From Dinoroseobacter sp. (GTDB taxonomy: Bacteria; Pseudomonadota; Alphaproteobacteria; Rhodobacterales; Rhodobacteraceae), in the NCBI GenBank assembly GCA_030066795.1, contig JASJAW010000022.1, positions 159,922 to 223,921 on the forward strand: DNA of 64,000 nucleotides, given 5' to 3'. The notes under the pieces were generated by a model, which ran no database searches, was not told where the DNA came from, and saw only the letters and a program-made list of their open reading frames with translations. Of the stretch, positions 48,170 through 56,979 are shown one piece after another (the stretch's first letter is position 1; the number at the start of each line of letters is the position of its first letter). A program made the translations under genes and the position numbers.

Positions 48170-48197
48170 TAAAAGGAATGCGCCCCAACGGGGCGCA
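48170..48197 (-). terminator. Intrinsic terminator of the cox-type maturation operon
   Basis: On the minus strand TGCGCCCC and GGGGCGCA form an 8-bp GC-rich stem with a 3-nt loop, 5 nt beyond the stop of the molybdopterin-binding gene, followed by TTCCTTTTACC. A second hairpin (GCGCCC/GGGCGC, 48150-48165) lies just beyond. Confidence 0.7.
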
Positions 48198-48201
48198 CCG
48201 C

Positions 48202-49212
48202 TTAACTGCTGGCCTTGCCCCGGCGCGGCTGCGGACGCGAGGGTATTTCCTTCAGAAGCCCCCCCACGCCCATCGCTGCAATATCGACGCCGGTTACCGG
48301 CACGCCACACGCCACCCGCTCCAGCACCCAGTCGGCCCCATTCAGCGCCGGAGACCGCGCGCAGCCCGGCAATCCGATCACCGGGCGGGTGCCAATCGCC
48401 CCCAGAAACAGCAGATTGCCCGGATCGACCGGCATACCGAACCGCTCCACCTGCCCGCCCGCCTCGCGGACCCCGGACGGACCGACATCATGCGGATCGG
48501 ACGTGGCGGAGCCTGTCAGCAGAAGCGTCATGTCGCCCGCCACCTCCGACAACGCATGCCCGACATCGCGCGCCCGGTGCGCGGTCACCCGTGTCTCCGC
48601 CAGAGACATGCCCAGTTGCGCGAGACGGGTTTCGATCGCGTCGACAGACTTGGCGCGCAGCCGCGCATCAGCCTCAGATATCTCGGTCAACACAAGACCC
48701 GCACTTTTGTAGGCCGCGCGCCGCACACGAAAGGCCGCCCGCCCCGCCTCCGCCGCGCGCTGCAAGGCCGCCTCTGCCACCCCGTAGGCGATGATCTTGA
48801 CCGTGCCCACGAGCATACCCGGCGCAACGCGGGCGTATTGCGGCACTGTGGCCAAGGTAATCATCGGGTCAACCGAATTCAGCGCCTCGATTGCACGGAC
48901 ATTTATCTCCACGATACCAGAGACATCGGCGACAAGATTCACGCGCCCGGTGAAGGGCTCTGTCAGCGTTAGTCCGGCCGCCTCTGGATCGGGAACCAGC
49001 GCCTTTGCGAGCTCCCCCGCTGCCGTGTTCTCGGAAACATCATGCGCGCCCAGTTGCGCAACGATCACTTCGCGCTGCCCCTGCGCCGCCATCTCCCGCA
49101 AATGCGCCTGGGTCAGAACGGTGCCTTTGGGCAGTTTTCCCGACGGGAGTTGCGCGGAATGCGCAAGCAATGCGCCTTCGGCGGCGCGTATGGGAACGGG
49201 ACCGAACCTCAT
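48202..49212 (-). CDS. Molybdopterin-binding (MoeA/MoaB-domain-like) protein
   Basis: A 336-residue protein of the molybdopterin-binding group usually encoded next to xdhC-type genes. The N-terminal half (RFGPVPIRAAEGALLAHS, LPKGTVLTQAHLREMAAQG) resembles MoeA domains, and the C-terminal half has the MoCF signature region LLLTGSATSDPHDVGPSGVREAGG and GLPGCARSPALNG. It probably delivers or modifies the Mo cofactor for a xanthine-dehydrogenase-family enzyme. Its start overlaps the XdhC-like stop by 4 bp (ATGA). It is the last gene of a four-gene unit and is followed by a terminator. Confidence 0.83.
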   Translation of the reverse strand: MRFGPVPIRAAEGALLAHSAQLPSGKLPKGTVLTQAHLREMAAQGQREVIVAQLGAHDVSENTAAGELAKALVPDPEAAGLTLTEPFTGRVNLVADVSGIVEINVRAIEALNSVDPMITLATVPQYARVAPGMLVGTVKIIAYGVAEAALQRAAEAGRAAFRVRRAAYKSAGLVLTEISEADARLRAKSVDAIETRLAQLGMSLAETRVTAHRARDVGHALSEVAGDMTLLLTGSATSDPHDVGPSGVREAGGQVERFGMPVDPGNLLFLGAIGTRPVIGLPGCARSPALNGADWVLERVACGVPVTGVDIAAMGVGGLLKEIPSRPQPRRGKASS

Positions 49213-50195
49213 GGTTTCCGCAGACGCGCTGTGATTTCCGCCATGATCGAGATCGCGATCTCCGCCGGCGACTTCGCCCCGATGTCGAGCCCCACAGGCG
49301 CGTGGATTCTGCCGATCTGATCTGCGGTGAAGCCTGCCTCCTCAAGGCGTGCAACCCGCTTGGCATGGGTGCGCGTTGAGCCGAGACAACCAAGGTAAAA
49401 GCATCCCGAGCCAAGCGCGACCTTGATTGCGGGGTCATCCAGTTTCGGATCGTGGGTCAGCGTCACCACCGCCGTCCGGGCATCGAGGCCATGGGCAGAC
49501 AACGCCGCGTCCGGCCAGTCGTGCAGGATCGTCTCGCCCGGGAAACGACTCTCCGATCCAAACGCCTCACGGGGATCGACGAGCACCGGATCGTACCCCG
49601 CCAGCCGCGCCATAGTGAGAAGAGGCTGCGCAATATGCACCGCGCCCACCACGACCATGCGCAAAGGCGGATTATGAACGCCCAGAAACCAGTCGTCTTC
49701 AAACCCTGATTTGTCAGCGCGCGCGCGGTCCGCCAGCGCTGCGGCCAGCGGGTCTGTGGTGTCGGGCCGCACCAGCCGCCGCTCCCATGTCTCGGGGTTC
49801 ACCGCCAGTGCGATGGGCTCGCGCGCGGCGCGGGCCGCGACCAGCTCGGCCAGCATGTCTTCGGAAATATGCGCCCCCACCGGCTCAACGATCACCCGAA
49901 TTTGCCCACCGCAGGCCAGTCCCACGGCAAAGGCTTCGTCATCCGAGACACCAAATGTCATCGAGCTCGCGGTACCGCTTTCGACCGCGTCGAGTGCTTC
50001 GGCCACAACCGCGCCTTCGACGCAACCACCAGAGACCGACCCAGCCAGCTCTGCCTCGCCCGAGATCACCAATTGGCTGCCTACGGGCCGCGGCGCAGAG
50101 CCCCAGGTTTCCACCACGGTGGCGATCACCGCGCCTTTGCCGGCACGGTGCCATTCCAGAGCCTGCTCCGGCATCTGATCATAACCGATGGTCAT
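49209..50195 (-). CDS. XdhC/CoxF-family molybdenum-enzyme maturation protein
   Basis: A 328-residue XdhC-family protein that typically binds Mo cofactor and promotes its sulfuration and insertion into xanthine- or CO-dehydrogenase-type enzymes. The N-terminal domain has the conserved GSAPRPVGSQLVI, SGGCVEGAV and GLACGGQIRV motifs (cysteines C57 and C94). The C-terminal domain is Rossmann-like with VVVGAVHIAQPL, where the family more often has GAGH. It lies between the CoxE-like gene (56 bp upstream) and the molybdopterin-binding gene (4-bp overlap). Confidence 0.88.
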   Translation of the reverse strand: MTIGYDQMPEQALEWHRAGKGAVIATVVETWGSAPRPVGSQLVISGEAELAGSVSGGCVEGAVVAEALDAVESGTASSMTFGVSDDEAFAVGLACGGQIRVIVEPVGAHISEDMLAELVAARAAREPIALAVNPETWERRLVRPDTTDPLAAALADRARADKSGFEDDWFLGVHNPPLRMVVVGAVHIAQPLLTMARLAGYDPVLVDPREAFGSESRFPGETILHDWPDAALSAHGLDARTAVVTLTHDPKLDDPAIKVALGSGCFYLGCLGSTRTHAKRVARLEEAGFTADQIGRIHAPVGLDIGAKSPAEIAISIMAEITARLRKP

Positions 50196-50251
50196 GGGCC
50201 TCTCCTCTTCGCGCGGGACTATGGCCGATGGCGCGGGCGGATACCAGCGCC

Positions 50252-51514
50252 TCAGGCAACCCCCATCATCGCCATCAGGCGGGCCTTGTCACCCACATCG
50301 TCCTCCGCGCTGATGGCATCCGCCAGGGCTTGCAAAGACGCAATGTTGTGCCCGGCGCGAAAGCTATCGACATGGGGCAGCATGGCCATGATCCCACGCG
50401 CTTTCGGGGCAAACCCCTCCCAGCGCAGAAGCGGATTGATCCAGATAACCCGGCGCGCCGACAGATGCAGGCGGCGCATTTCTTTCTCGAGTGCGTCGGG
50501 GTCGTCCCGGTCCAGCCCATCGGTGATCAGCAGCACGATCGCGCCCTGCCCCATCACCCGGCGCGACCAGTCGCGGTTGAAGGCGTGCAGGCAGTCGCCG
50601 ATCCGCGTACCACCCTCCCAGTCCTGCGCCTCTGCCCCGGCCGCCGCCAGCGCCGCATCCACATCCCGCTGATGCAGGTGGCGGGAGATATTCGTCAGCC
50701 GCGTGCCGAATGTGAACGCATGCACCTTGGCCCAGCCCGCCCCCTTGGCATTCGTAACCGCGTGCAGGAAATGCAGAACGGCGCGGGAATACTGGCTCAT
50801 CGAGCCTGAAATATCACAAAGACAGACAAGGTTCGGCCAGCGGATACGCTGCGCCTTGTGCGCCAGATGATGGATCTCCCCACCCCGCCGCATCGCGTCC
50901 CGCATCGTGCCACGCCAGTCCGGACGCAAGCCCCGCGGATCGGATTTAGTGCGCCGCGACTGGAGCGGCTTCACTGGCAGCTTGAGTTGCGCAATCAGGC
51001 GCTTCGCCTCCGCCATCTCGGCATTGGACATCTGCTCGAAGTCGAGCGTTTGCAGACGCTCCTGCGAGGACATCGTGCGCGACGCGTCGATCTCGATCTC
51101 GGTGCCTTCCTCTTCGATCTCGGGCAGTTCCGGAAGATCGCGGTCGACACCATCCAGCAGCGCCTCGGCCGCGCGCTTCTCGGCGGCCTTTGCCTTCTTT
51201 TCCTCCTGAACCCCGCGCACCATCGGGGTCAGGAAACTCATCATCTGCTCCATGTAGCGCGGGTCACGCCAGTACAGCCGGAAGACCTGATGGAACACCG
51301 CGCGCTGTTCGGGCCGCGACACGAAACAGGCCCGCAAGGTGAAATAGAAATCCTGCTGATTGGTGAAGCCCGCCGCCTGCACAGCTTCCACCGCGTCGAT
51401 CACCCGGCCCGGGCCCACGGGAATGCCCGCCGCCCGCAGCGCGCGGGCGAAATAGACGATGTTGTGGGAGAGTTTGGGGTTCTCCGGAAGATCAAGCTCG
51501 GCAAACTGCGCCAT
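50252..51514 (-). CDS. coxE: CoxE-type VWA-domain protein
   Basis: A 420-residue cytosolic protein with an N-terminal helical region, a charged middle (about 125-185) and a C-terminal von Willebrand A domain. The metal-ion-dependent adhesion site DISGS is at LVCLCDISGSMSQYS (about 230) with the second threonine near EGGTRIGDC and the aspartate in LLITDGLDRDD. In the cox system the CoxE VWA protein works with the CoxD ATPase to build the copper-molybdenum site of CO dehydrogenase. It begins 6 bp after the stop of the CoxD-like gene. Confidence 0.87.
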   Translation of the reverse strand: MAQFAELDLPENPKLSHNIVYFARALRAAGIPVGPGRVIDAVEAVQAAGFTNQQDFYFTLRACFVSRPEQRAVFHQVFRLYWRDPRYMEQMMSFLTPMVRGVQEEKKAKAAEKRAAEALLDGVDRDLPELPEIEEEGTEIEIDASRTMSSQERLQTLDFEQMSNAEMAEAKRLIAQLKLPVKPLQSRRTKSDPRGLRPDWRGTMRDAMRRGGEIHHLAHKAQRIRWPNLVCLCDISGSMSQYSRAVLHFLHAVTNAKGAGWAKVHAFTFGTRLTNISRHLHQRDVDAALAAAGAEAQDWEGGTRIGDCLHAFNRDWSRRVMGQGAIVLLITDGLDRDDPDALEKEMRRLHLSARRVIWINPLLRWEGFAPKARGIMAMLPHVDSFRAGHNIASLQALADAISAEDDVGDKARLMAMMGVA

Positions 51515-51520
51515 GTCGCA

Positions 51521-52432
51521 TCAGGCCGGGGCCAGCTCCTTGCGGACATCGTCGAGGATCTTCTTCGCGGCGGAGCCTTCGATCTTCTGGATGTCGTCCT
51601 GGTATTTCAGGATCGCGCCGAGCGTGTCCGCAATCACATCGGGCGACAGTGTAACCACGTCGAGCGCAAGCAGGCACTTGGCCCAGTCAATGGTCTCGGC
51701 GACGCCCGGTTTCTTGAACAGGTCCTCGGTGCGGAGTTTCTGGACGAACGCCACAACCTCGCGGCTCAGCGCCTCCGCGGCTTCGGGCGCGCGGGCCTTG
51801 AGGATGGCGATCTCGCGGTCGAACTCGGGGTAGTCGACCCAGTGATAGAGGCATCGGCGTTTCAGGGCATCATGCACCTCGCGCGTCCGGTTGGAGGTCA
51901 GGATGACGATGGGTGGCTCGGGCGCCCGCACGGTCCCAAGCTCGGGAATCGTCACCTGGTAGTCGCTGAGCGCTTCGAGCAGAAAGGCCTCGAACGGCTC
52001 GTCTGTGCGGTCAATCTCGTCGATCAGCAGAACCGGCGCGCCACCCGCTTGCGGGCGCATCGCCTCAAGCAGCGGACGCTCGATCAGAAATTCATCTGAG
52101 AAAAGCTCAGATTTCAGCGCCTCGCGGTTGGCAGTGCCGGCAGCCTCCGCCGTCCTGATCGCCACCATCTGCGCGGGGAAGTTCCACTCATAGACCGCAG
52201 ACGCCGCATCGAGCCCCTCATAGCATTGCAGCCGGATCAGCCTACGCCCAAGGCTCGCAGCAATCGCCTTGGCAATCTCGGTCTTGCCGACCCCCGCCTC
52301 GCCTTCGAGAAACACCGGGCGGCCCAGGGTCGCGGCCAGAAACACGACAGTCGCGAGCGGGCGACCGCAGACATAGCCTTGTGTGCCCAATGTGTCCTGC
52401 ACCGCGTCGATGCTGTCGAATGCTGTGGTCAT
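51521..52432 (-). CDS. coxD: CoxD-type MoxR-family AAA+ ATPase
   Basis: A 303-residue AAA+ ATPase of the MoxR group. Walker A is GEAGVGKT (43-50), Walker B LLIDEIDR, sensor 1 TSNRTRE and arginine-finger region DALKRRCLYHW are all present. MoxR ATPases remodel metalloenzymes together with a VWA partner, here the adjacent CoxE-like protein. It is the first gene of the unit and is divergent from the glutaryl-CoA dehydrogenase gene. No coxL, coxM or coxS structural gene lies upstream within the window. Confidence 0.9.
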   Translation of the reverse strand: MTTAFDSIDAVQDTLGTQGYVCGRPLATVVFLAATLGRPVFLEGEAGVGKTEIAKAIAASLGRRLIRLQCYEGLDAASAVYEWNFPAQMVAIRTAEAAGTANREALKSELFSDEFLIERPLLEAMRPQAGGAPVLLIDEIDRTDEPFEAFLLEALSDYQVTIPELGTVRAPEPPIVILTSNRTREVHDALKRRCLYHWVDYPEFDREIAILKARAPEAAEALSREVVAFVQKLRTEDLFKKPGVAETIDWAKCLLALDVVTLSPDVIADTLGAILKYQDDIQKIEGSAAKKILDDVRKELAPA

Positions 52433-52532
52433 GCATATCCCTCCGTCCGCCCCAAACCTGCATGGGGGGCCAGCGGGGTCAAGTCAGCCATTAGGCGCAT
52501 ATGCTCAACTCCTGCGACCTTTTCGACCGCGA

Positions 52533-52561
52533 TTGTTCGCCAGCGCCCAACGCGCTATATC
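52533..52561 (+). promoter_or_regulatory. Candidate sigma-70-type promoter of gcdH
   Basis: TTGTTC and TATATC are separated by exactly 17 bp, about 27 bp upstream of the gcdH start. Predicted transcription start near 52568, just ahead of the GAGGAGGA ribosome-binding site. Confidence 0.5.
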
Positions 52562-52587
52562 GCCCGGGGAACGAGGAGGACGCATTA

Positions 52588-53808
52588 ATGAACGTCACAA
52601 CAAAAATTTCGTCCAAAGATGCCCCGGACATGGGCGCGTTTGACTGGGAAGACCCGTTTCGGCTGGAAGACCAGCTGACCGAAGATGAACGCATGCTGCG
52701 CGATGGCGCGCGAGCTTATGCGCAAGACAAGCTCGCCCCTCGCATCATTCAGGCCTATCGCGAAGCAGAGGTCACACCCGAGATTTTCGCAGAGATGGGG
52801 GAAACCGGGCTACTGGGCCTCACCATCCCCGAGGAATACGGCGGTCTGGGCGCGTCGTATGTCACCTACGGGCTGGTCGCGCGCGAGATCGAGCGTGTTG
52901 ATTCCGGCTACCGCTCCATGATGTCGGTGCAATCCTCGCTGGTGATGTACCCGATCTACGCCTACGGCTCCGAAGAACAGCGTCAGAAATACCTGCCCGG
53001 CCTCGCCGCAGGTAGCCTCATCGGCTGTTTTGGCCTGACAGAGCCGGATGCTGGCTCCGACCCGGCGGGCATGAAAACCCGCGCCGAAAAAACTCCCACC
53101 GGCTACAAGCTGACCGGCTCGAAGATGTGGATCTCGAACTCGCCCATCGCGGACGTCTTCGTGGTTTGGGCCAAGTCCGAAGCCCACGACGGCAAGATCC
53201 GCGGTTTCGTTCTCGAAAAAGGCATGGAAGGTCTGAGCGCCCCCAAGGTCGGCGGCAAACTGAGCTTGCGCGCCTCCGTCACCGGCGAGATCGTTATGGA
53301 CGGCGTAGAAGTGGGTGAAGACGCGCTACTGCCTGGTGTGCAGGGTCTCAAAGGCCCGTTTGGATGCCTCAATCGCGCACGCTATGGCATCTCCTGGGGT
53401 GTGATGGGCGCGGCTGAGTTCTGCTGGCACGCCGCACGCCAATACGGGCTCGACCGCAAGCAGTTCAACAAACCGCTCGCGCAGACCCAGCTTTTCCAGA
53501 AAAAGCTCGCTGACATGCAGACCGAGATCTCGCTGGCCCTGCAGGCCTCGCTGCGGGTCGGTCGCCTGATCGACGAGGCAAAGGGCGCGCCCGAGATGAT
53601 TTCCATCGTCAAGCGCAACAACTGCGGCAAGGCGCTCGATATCGCGCGGATGGCGCGGGACATGCATGGCGGCAACGGCATCTCGGAGGAGTTCCAGGTC
53701 ATGCGCCACATGGTAAACCTCGAGACGGTGAACACCTACGAGGGCACCCATGATGTGCATGCGCTGATCCTTGGTCGCGCGCAGACCGGGCTTCAGGCTT
53801 TCTTCTGA
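52588..53808 (+). CDS. gcdH: Glutaryl-CoA dehydrogenase
   Basis: FAD enzyme that oxidatively decarboxylates glutaryl-CoA to crotonyl-CoA in lysine/tryptophan/glutarate breakdown. The start at 52588 ([16 protein letters not shown]) has GAGGAGGA upstream and gives 406 residues; the frame is open to 52501. Acyl-CoA dehydrogenase motifs are visible: [39 protein letters not shown], and the catalytic glutamate E385 in [17 protein letters not shown], a run typical of glutaryl-CoA dehydrogenases. R residues that bind the distal carboxylate cannot be placed by eye. The downstream exporter gene is only 57 bp away. Confidence 0.93.
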   Translation: MNVTTKISSKDAPDMGAFDWEDPFRLEDQLTEDERMLRDGARAYAQDKLAPRIIQAYREAEVTPEIFAEMGETGLLGLTIPEEYGGLGASYVTYGLVAREIERVDSGYRSMMSVQSSLVMYPIYAYGSEEQRQKYLPGLAAGSLIGCFGLTEPDAGSDPAGMKTRAEKTPTGYKLTGSKMWISNSPIADVFVVWAKSEAHDGKIRGFVLEKGMEGLSAPKVGGKLSLRASVTGEIVMDGVEVGEDALLPGVQGLKGPFGCLNRARYGISWGVMGAAEFCWHAARQYGLDRKQFNKPLAQTQLFQKKLADMQTEISLALQASLRVGRLIDEAKGAPEMISIVKRNNCGKALDIARMARDMHGGNGISEEFQVMRHMVNLETVNTYEGTHDVHALILGRAQTGLQAFF

Positions 53809-53865
53809 CGCGTAGACCTGCGGTAAAGACAGGGCTAGGGTCCGCGAAAGAAAGGACCCTGCCCG

Positions 53866-54489
53866 ATGCCCCTTGATCTCTGGCTGACATTCGTCGCGGC
53901 CTCCACTGCACTCCTGCTGATCCCCGGCCCCACCATTCTGCTGGTACTGTCTTACGCGCTGACCCAAGGCAAACGCGTGGCGGTCAGCACGGCGGCGGGC
54001 GTGGCGCTTGGCGACTTGATCGCAATGAGCGCATCACTTGCGGGCCTTGGCGCGCTGGTCCTGACGTCGGCCACGCTGTTCACTGCGCTGAAATGGATCG
54101 GCGCGGTCTATCTGGTCTGGCTCGGGATCAAGCTGATCCGCTCCACCCCGTCCGAGGGGCTGGAAGCGATGACGCCCAAAACTGCCTCGGCACGGGAGAC
54201 GTTCTTTCACGCCACGACCGTGACGGCCCTGAACCCGAAAAGCATCGCGTTCTTCATCGCGTTCGTGCCGCAATTCATCGACCCGATGGCAGCTCTGATG
54301 CCGCAGTTCACCATCCTGACCGCCACTTTTGTGAGTCTGGCTGCGCTGAATGCGCTGGCCTATGCGCTGTTGGCCGATAAGCTGCGCGAACGGATCAAGC
54401 GCCCGCGTATGCTGCGCTGGATGAACCGAGGCGGAGGCGGCGCGCTGGTTGGAATGGGTGTGCTGACAGCGACAGCGGAGCGGGTCTAG
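53866..54489 (+). CDS. LysE/RhtB-family amino-acid exporter
   Basis: A 207-residue inner-membrane protein with about six hydrophobic helices. It starts with the family signature FVAASTALLLIPGPTILLVLSYALTQGKR (N-terminal PGP motif at about 21-23) and contains the GVALGDLI and FFHATTVTALNPKSIAFFIAFVPQF motif with the conserved NPK. Substrates of the family are basic or hydroxylated amino acids and homoserine lactones; which one applies here is not readable. It shares the direction of gcdH and converges with the TetR gene, overlapping it by 4 bp at the stops. Confidence 0.9.
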   Translation: MPLDLWLTFVAASTALLLIPGPTILLVLSYALTQGKRVAVSTAAGVALGDLIAMSASLAGLGALVLTSATLFTALKWIGAVYLVWLGIKLIRSTPSEGLEAMTPKTASARETFFHATTVTALNPKSIAFFIAFVPQFIDPMAALMPQFTILTATFVSLAALNALAYALLADKLRERIKRPRMLRWMNRGGGGALVGMGVLTATAERV

Positions 54490-55067
54490 ACCCGCAGCGC
54501 CTCAACTTCACGCGCCAGCTCCTCGGCCATCTCAGCGACTGCTTGTTCTGAGCCGGGCCGTTGCGCATAGGCACGAAGGCCCCCGATTTCGGCGATGTAG
54601 CGACGGCCCAGCTTGGCTGTGTTCAGGTCCGGCGGAATCTCTCCGACAATCTGGGCGTCCTGAAACGCGGCCGTGAAACGGGCTTCGGTGTCTGCCAGAA
54701 GGTCTTCCGCCCGCCCCGACAAAGCCGGATCGCCTGCCGCCTCCAACACCGTTTTGACCATCATGCACGCGCGCGCCGGGTCCTTTCGGCTGCCGAGGTC
54801 AGCAAAACTGCGCAGATGCGCGGCCAAGGCGGCCAAAGGTGAGGTGTGCTGCGCGCGAAGCGCTTCGAACCGGGCCGCGCCCTCGCGCGCATAGCGTTCC
54901 AGCGCCTCCAGAAACAGCGCCTCCTTGCTCTCGAACGCCGCATAGATCGAACCGGGCCGCATATCGAGCGCAGCTTCAAGATCCTTCAGCGACGTCGCAT
55001 GATAGCCTTTCGCCCAGAACAGATCCCGGGCGCGGCTTAGGGCTTCCTCACGTTTGTCGGCTTTCAT
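54486..55067 (-). CDS. TetR-family repressor
   Basis: A 193-residue TetR-type repressor. The start at 55067 (MKADKREEALSRAR) has GGAGGCGG upstream; the open frame to 55142 would cross the operator region. The N-terminal HTH (about 8-52) reads REEALSRARDLFWAKGYHATSLKDLEAALDMRPGSIYAAFESKEALF, the classic TetR signature. The C-terminal ligand domain is typical of the TetR_C family for electrophiles or aromatic compounds. It is divergent from the AhpD-like gene across 73 bp that hold two near-identical palindromes, its probable operators. Confidence 0.92.
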   Translation of the reverse strand: MKADKREEALSRARDLFWAKGYHATSLKDLEAALDMRPGSIYAAFESKEALFLEALERYAREGAARFEALRAQHTSPLAALAAHLRSFADLGSRKDPARACMMVKTVLEAAGDPALSGRAEDLLADTEARFTAAFQDAQIVGEIPPDLNTAKLGRRYIAEIGGLRAYAQRPGSEQAVAEMAEELAREVEALRV

Positions 55068-55086
55068 ATCCGCCTCCGGCTCACAT

Positions 55087-55102
55087 TTGAGTGATTGCTC
55101 AA
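55087..55102. promoter_or_regulatory. TetR-type operator 1
   Basis: TTGAGTGATTGCTCAA is a near-perfect 16-bp palindrome, 19 bp upstream of the TetR-family start codon, and repeats the pattern of the second site with a centre-to-centre distance of 24 bp. Confidence 0.7.
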
Positions 55103-55110
55103 ATTCTAAG

Positions 55111-55126
55111 TTGAACGATCGCTCAA
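55111..55126. promoter_or_regulatory. TetR-type operator 2
   Basis: TTGAACGATCGCTCAA is the second 16-bp palindrome, matching operator 1 at 13 of 16 positions, 14 bp upstream of the AhpD-like start codon. It overlaps the likely core promoter or leader of that gene, a place where repressor binding would block it. Confidence 0.7.
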
Positions 55127-55140
55127 AACCGGAGATACCC

Positions 55141-55710
55141 ATGTCCGACTTTCCCGTTCATACCCTTGAGACCGCCCCAGACGCCGCCAAACCCCTTCTT
55201 GAAAAATCAAAGGCCGCCTTCGGCCGTATCCCCAGCCTGCATGGCACGCTGGCCGAGGCGCCGGGTGTACTGGACGGATATCAGGTTTTGCATAAGCTAT
55301 TTCTGGCAACCAGTTTTGATAATGATGAAAAAACGGTTGTCTGGCAGACGATCAATGTCGAACACGAATGTCATTATTGCGTGCCCGGCCATACAGCGAT
55401 TGCGAATGCGATGAAGGTCGACCCGGCGATCACCGAAGCCTTGCGCAACGAAACCCCGCTGCCGACCGAGCGCCTTGAAGTGCTCCGCACATTCACGCTC
55501 GCAGTTGTGCGTGGACGTGGACATGTGAGCGAAGACGAGCTGAACGCTTTCTACGCTGCTGGGTACACCAAAGCCCAAGTGCTGGAAGTGATCCTTGGCT
55601 TGTCGCAGAAGGTGATCTCCAACTACGTCAACCACATCGCGGAAACGCCTGTGGACGCGCCGGTACAGAAATTTGCCTGGACCCGCGCCAGCAAGATCGC
55701 TGCGGAATAA
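55141..55710 (+). CDS. AhpD/carboxymuconolactone-decarboxylase-like disulfide reductase
   Basis: A 189-residue all-helical protein of the CMD/AhpD superfamily. The start at 55141 (MSDFPVHTLE) has GGAG six bases upstream. The active-site motif EHECHYCVPGHT has the CxxC pair with the upstream glutamate and distal histidine expected of alkylhydroperoxidase-type reductases. It is controlled presumably by the divergent TetR repressor through two operators. The pair is a common cassette for responding to organic peroxides, quinones or similar electrophiles; the inducer here is unknown. Confidence 0.88.
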   Translation: MSDFPVHTLETAPDAAKPLLEKSKAAFGRIPSLHGTLAEAPGVLDGYQVLHKLFLATSFDNDEKTVVWQTINVEHECHYCVPGHTAIANAMKVDPAITEALRNETPLPTERLEVLRTFTLAVVRGRGHVSEDELNAFYAAGYTKAQVLEVILGLSQKVISNYVNHIAETPVDAPVQKFAWTRASKIAAE

Positions 55711-55725
55711 TCGGTTTGGGCGGGT

Positions 55726-56337
55726 TCAGGAGAGCCCGCCTTGAACCTCCAAAAATGAAACGATATCAGCCACTCCAACGCCAGACTTCAGGGCTGACAT
55801 CACGAAAGGCCGTGCCCCACGCGCGGCCTTTGCATCGCTTTCCAGCAAGTCACGATCAACGCCCACATAGGGCGCTAGATCGGTCTTGTTGATCACCAGC
55901 AGGTCCGAACGTGCAAGCCCCGGCCCCTTCTTGCGCGGAATGTCCTGACCGGCGGCGGTGTCGATCACATAAATCGTCAGGTCCGCAAGCTCCGGCGAGA
56001 ACGTCGCCGCAAGGTTGTCGCCCCCGCTTTCGATCAGGATCACGTCGAGATCGTCGAAACTCTCCCGCAACTCCGCCACGGCGGCGAGGTTGATCGACGC
56101 ATCTTCCCGGATCGCGGTGTGCGGGCAGCCCCCGGTCTCCACCCCCCTGATCCGCTCCAGCGGCAGCGCCTGCGCACGCATCAGGTATTCGGCGTCTTCC
56201 GAGGTGTAGATGTCGTTGGTGATAACGGCCACGGAGTACTTATCGCGCAGCGCCTTGCAAAGCTGTTCGGTCAGCGTGGTCTTGCCCGCCCCGACCGGTC
56301 CGCCGATGCCCACGCGCAAAGGTCCGTTGCTGCTCAT
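55726..56337 (-). CDS. ureG: Urease accessory GTPase UreG
   Basis: SIMIBI GTPase that couples GTP hydrolysis to nickel delivery into urease. The 203-residue protein has the P-loop [13 protein letters not shown] (about 10-22), the metal-binding CPH motif in [15 protein letters not shown] (C and H bridging nickel between two subunits), [18 protein letters not shown] and the guanine-specificity [10 protein letters not shown]. It is the last gene of the operon, 9 bp after ureF, and converges with the AhpD-like gene over 15 bp. Confidence 0.97.
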   Translation of the reverse strand: MSSNGPLRVGIGGPVGAGKTTLTEQLCKALRDKYSVAVITNDIYTSEDAEYLMRAQALPLERIRGVETGGCPHTAIREDASINLAAVAELRESFDDLDVILIESGGDNLAATFSPELADLTIYVIDTAAGQDIPRKKGPGLARSDLLVINKTDLAPYVGVDRDLLESDAKAARGARPFVMSALKSGVGVADIVSFLEVQGGLS

Positions 56338-56346
56338 ATCCTCTCC

Positions 56347-56979
56347 TCAGCTGCGGAAGATCCGCACGTCCATCGTTTCATGGGCCATGGCGGCAAAGTC
56401 GCTCATCACCGCGCCGCTGGCAATCTGGTCGAGCGGGGTCTCTGCAACTTCAGCGCCGATTTCCGCAAGGAGCGGATGCAGCGCGGCGGAGACCTTCTGT
56501 CCCTCGGTCTGCCCCAGAGGCATAAAGCGGACCGCCGCCGAGATCAGGTTAGAGGCGAAGGCCTGCAGGTAGAGCGCGACGATTTCAGGAACCGGGACAC
56601 CCAACTGGCCGGCGCGTGCGCCGAAGGCCACCGGATAGGGCATCGGCGACAGGTCATCGTCGTAAAGCGCATTGGTGGTGGCGATGAAGGCCGCGCCCTG
56701 ATCACGGGTCTCCGCCCACCGCTCGGACGAAGACGCCAGCGCCTCGGCCAGCGCAGACAGAGTCTCCAGATCTTCCCCGCGCGCGGCAGCGGCCATCAGT
56801 GCGCCATCCACCCGACCGCTTCCGTCGCGCAAAACGGTCGTCAGCCAGTCCTGAAGCGCAGCGGCATCCGTCACGATCCCTTCGGAAATTGCCCATTCCA
56901 ACCCGTGCGAATAGGCAAAAGCAGACACTGGAAAGGACGGGCTCAGCCACTGCTGGAGCGTCAGGCGGGCTTCATCCAT
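56347..56979 (-). CDS. ureF: Urease accessory protein UreF
   Basis: Links UreG to the UreD-bound apo-urease and acts as a gate for nickel insertion. The family core QWLSPSFPVSAFAYSHGLEWAI begins at residue 10 if translation starts at 56979 (MDEARLTL), which overlaps the ureE stop by 8 bp (ATG then TGA). In-frame alternatives are ATGs at 56988 and 57012; none has a clear ribosome-binding site, and coupling to ureE is likely. All-helical, 210 residues; the C-terminal residues needed for UreG binding (PLDQIASGAVMSDFAAMAHETMDVRIFRS-type end) are present. Confidence 0.92.
   Translation of the reverse strand: MDEARLTLQQWLSPSFPVSAFAYSHGLEWAISEGIVTDAAALQDWLTTVLRDGSGRVDGALMAAAARGEDLETLSALAEALASSSERWAETRDQGAAFIATTNALYDDDLSPMPYPVAFGARAGQLGVPVPEIVALYLQAFASNLISAAVRFMPLGQTEGQKVSAALHPLLAEIGAEVAETPLDQIASGAVMSDFAAMAHETMDVRIFRS

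Noticed and set aside
55719..55740. GGCGGG/CCCGCC hairpin at the ureG 3' end as a terminator
   Set aside because: It overlaps the ureG stop, has a 10-nt loop, no T-run and a competing pairing.
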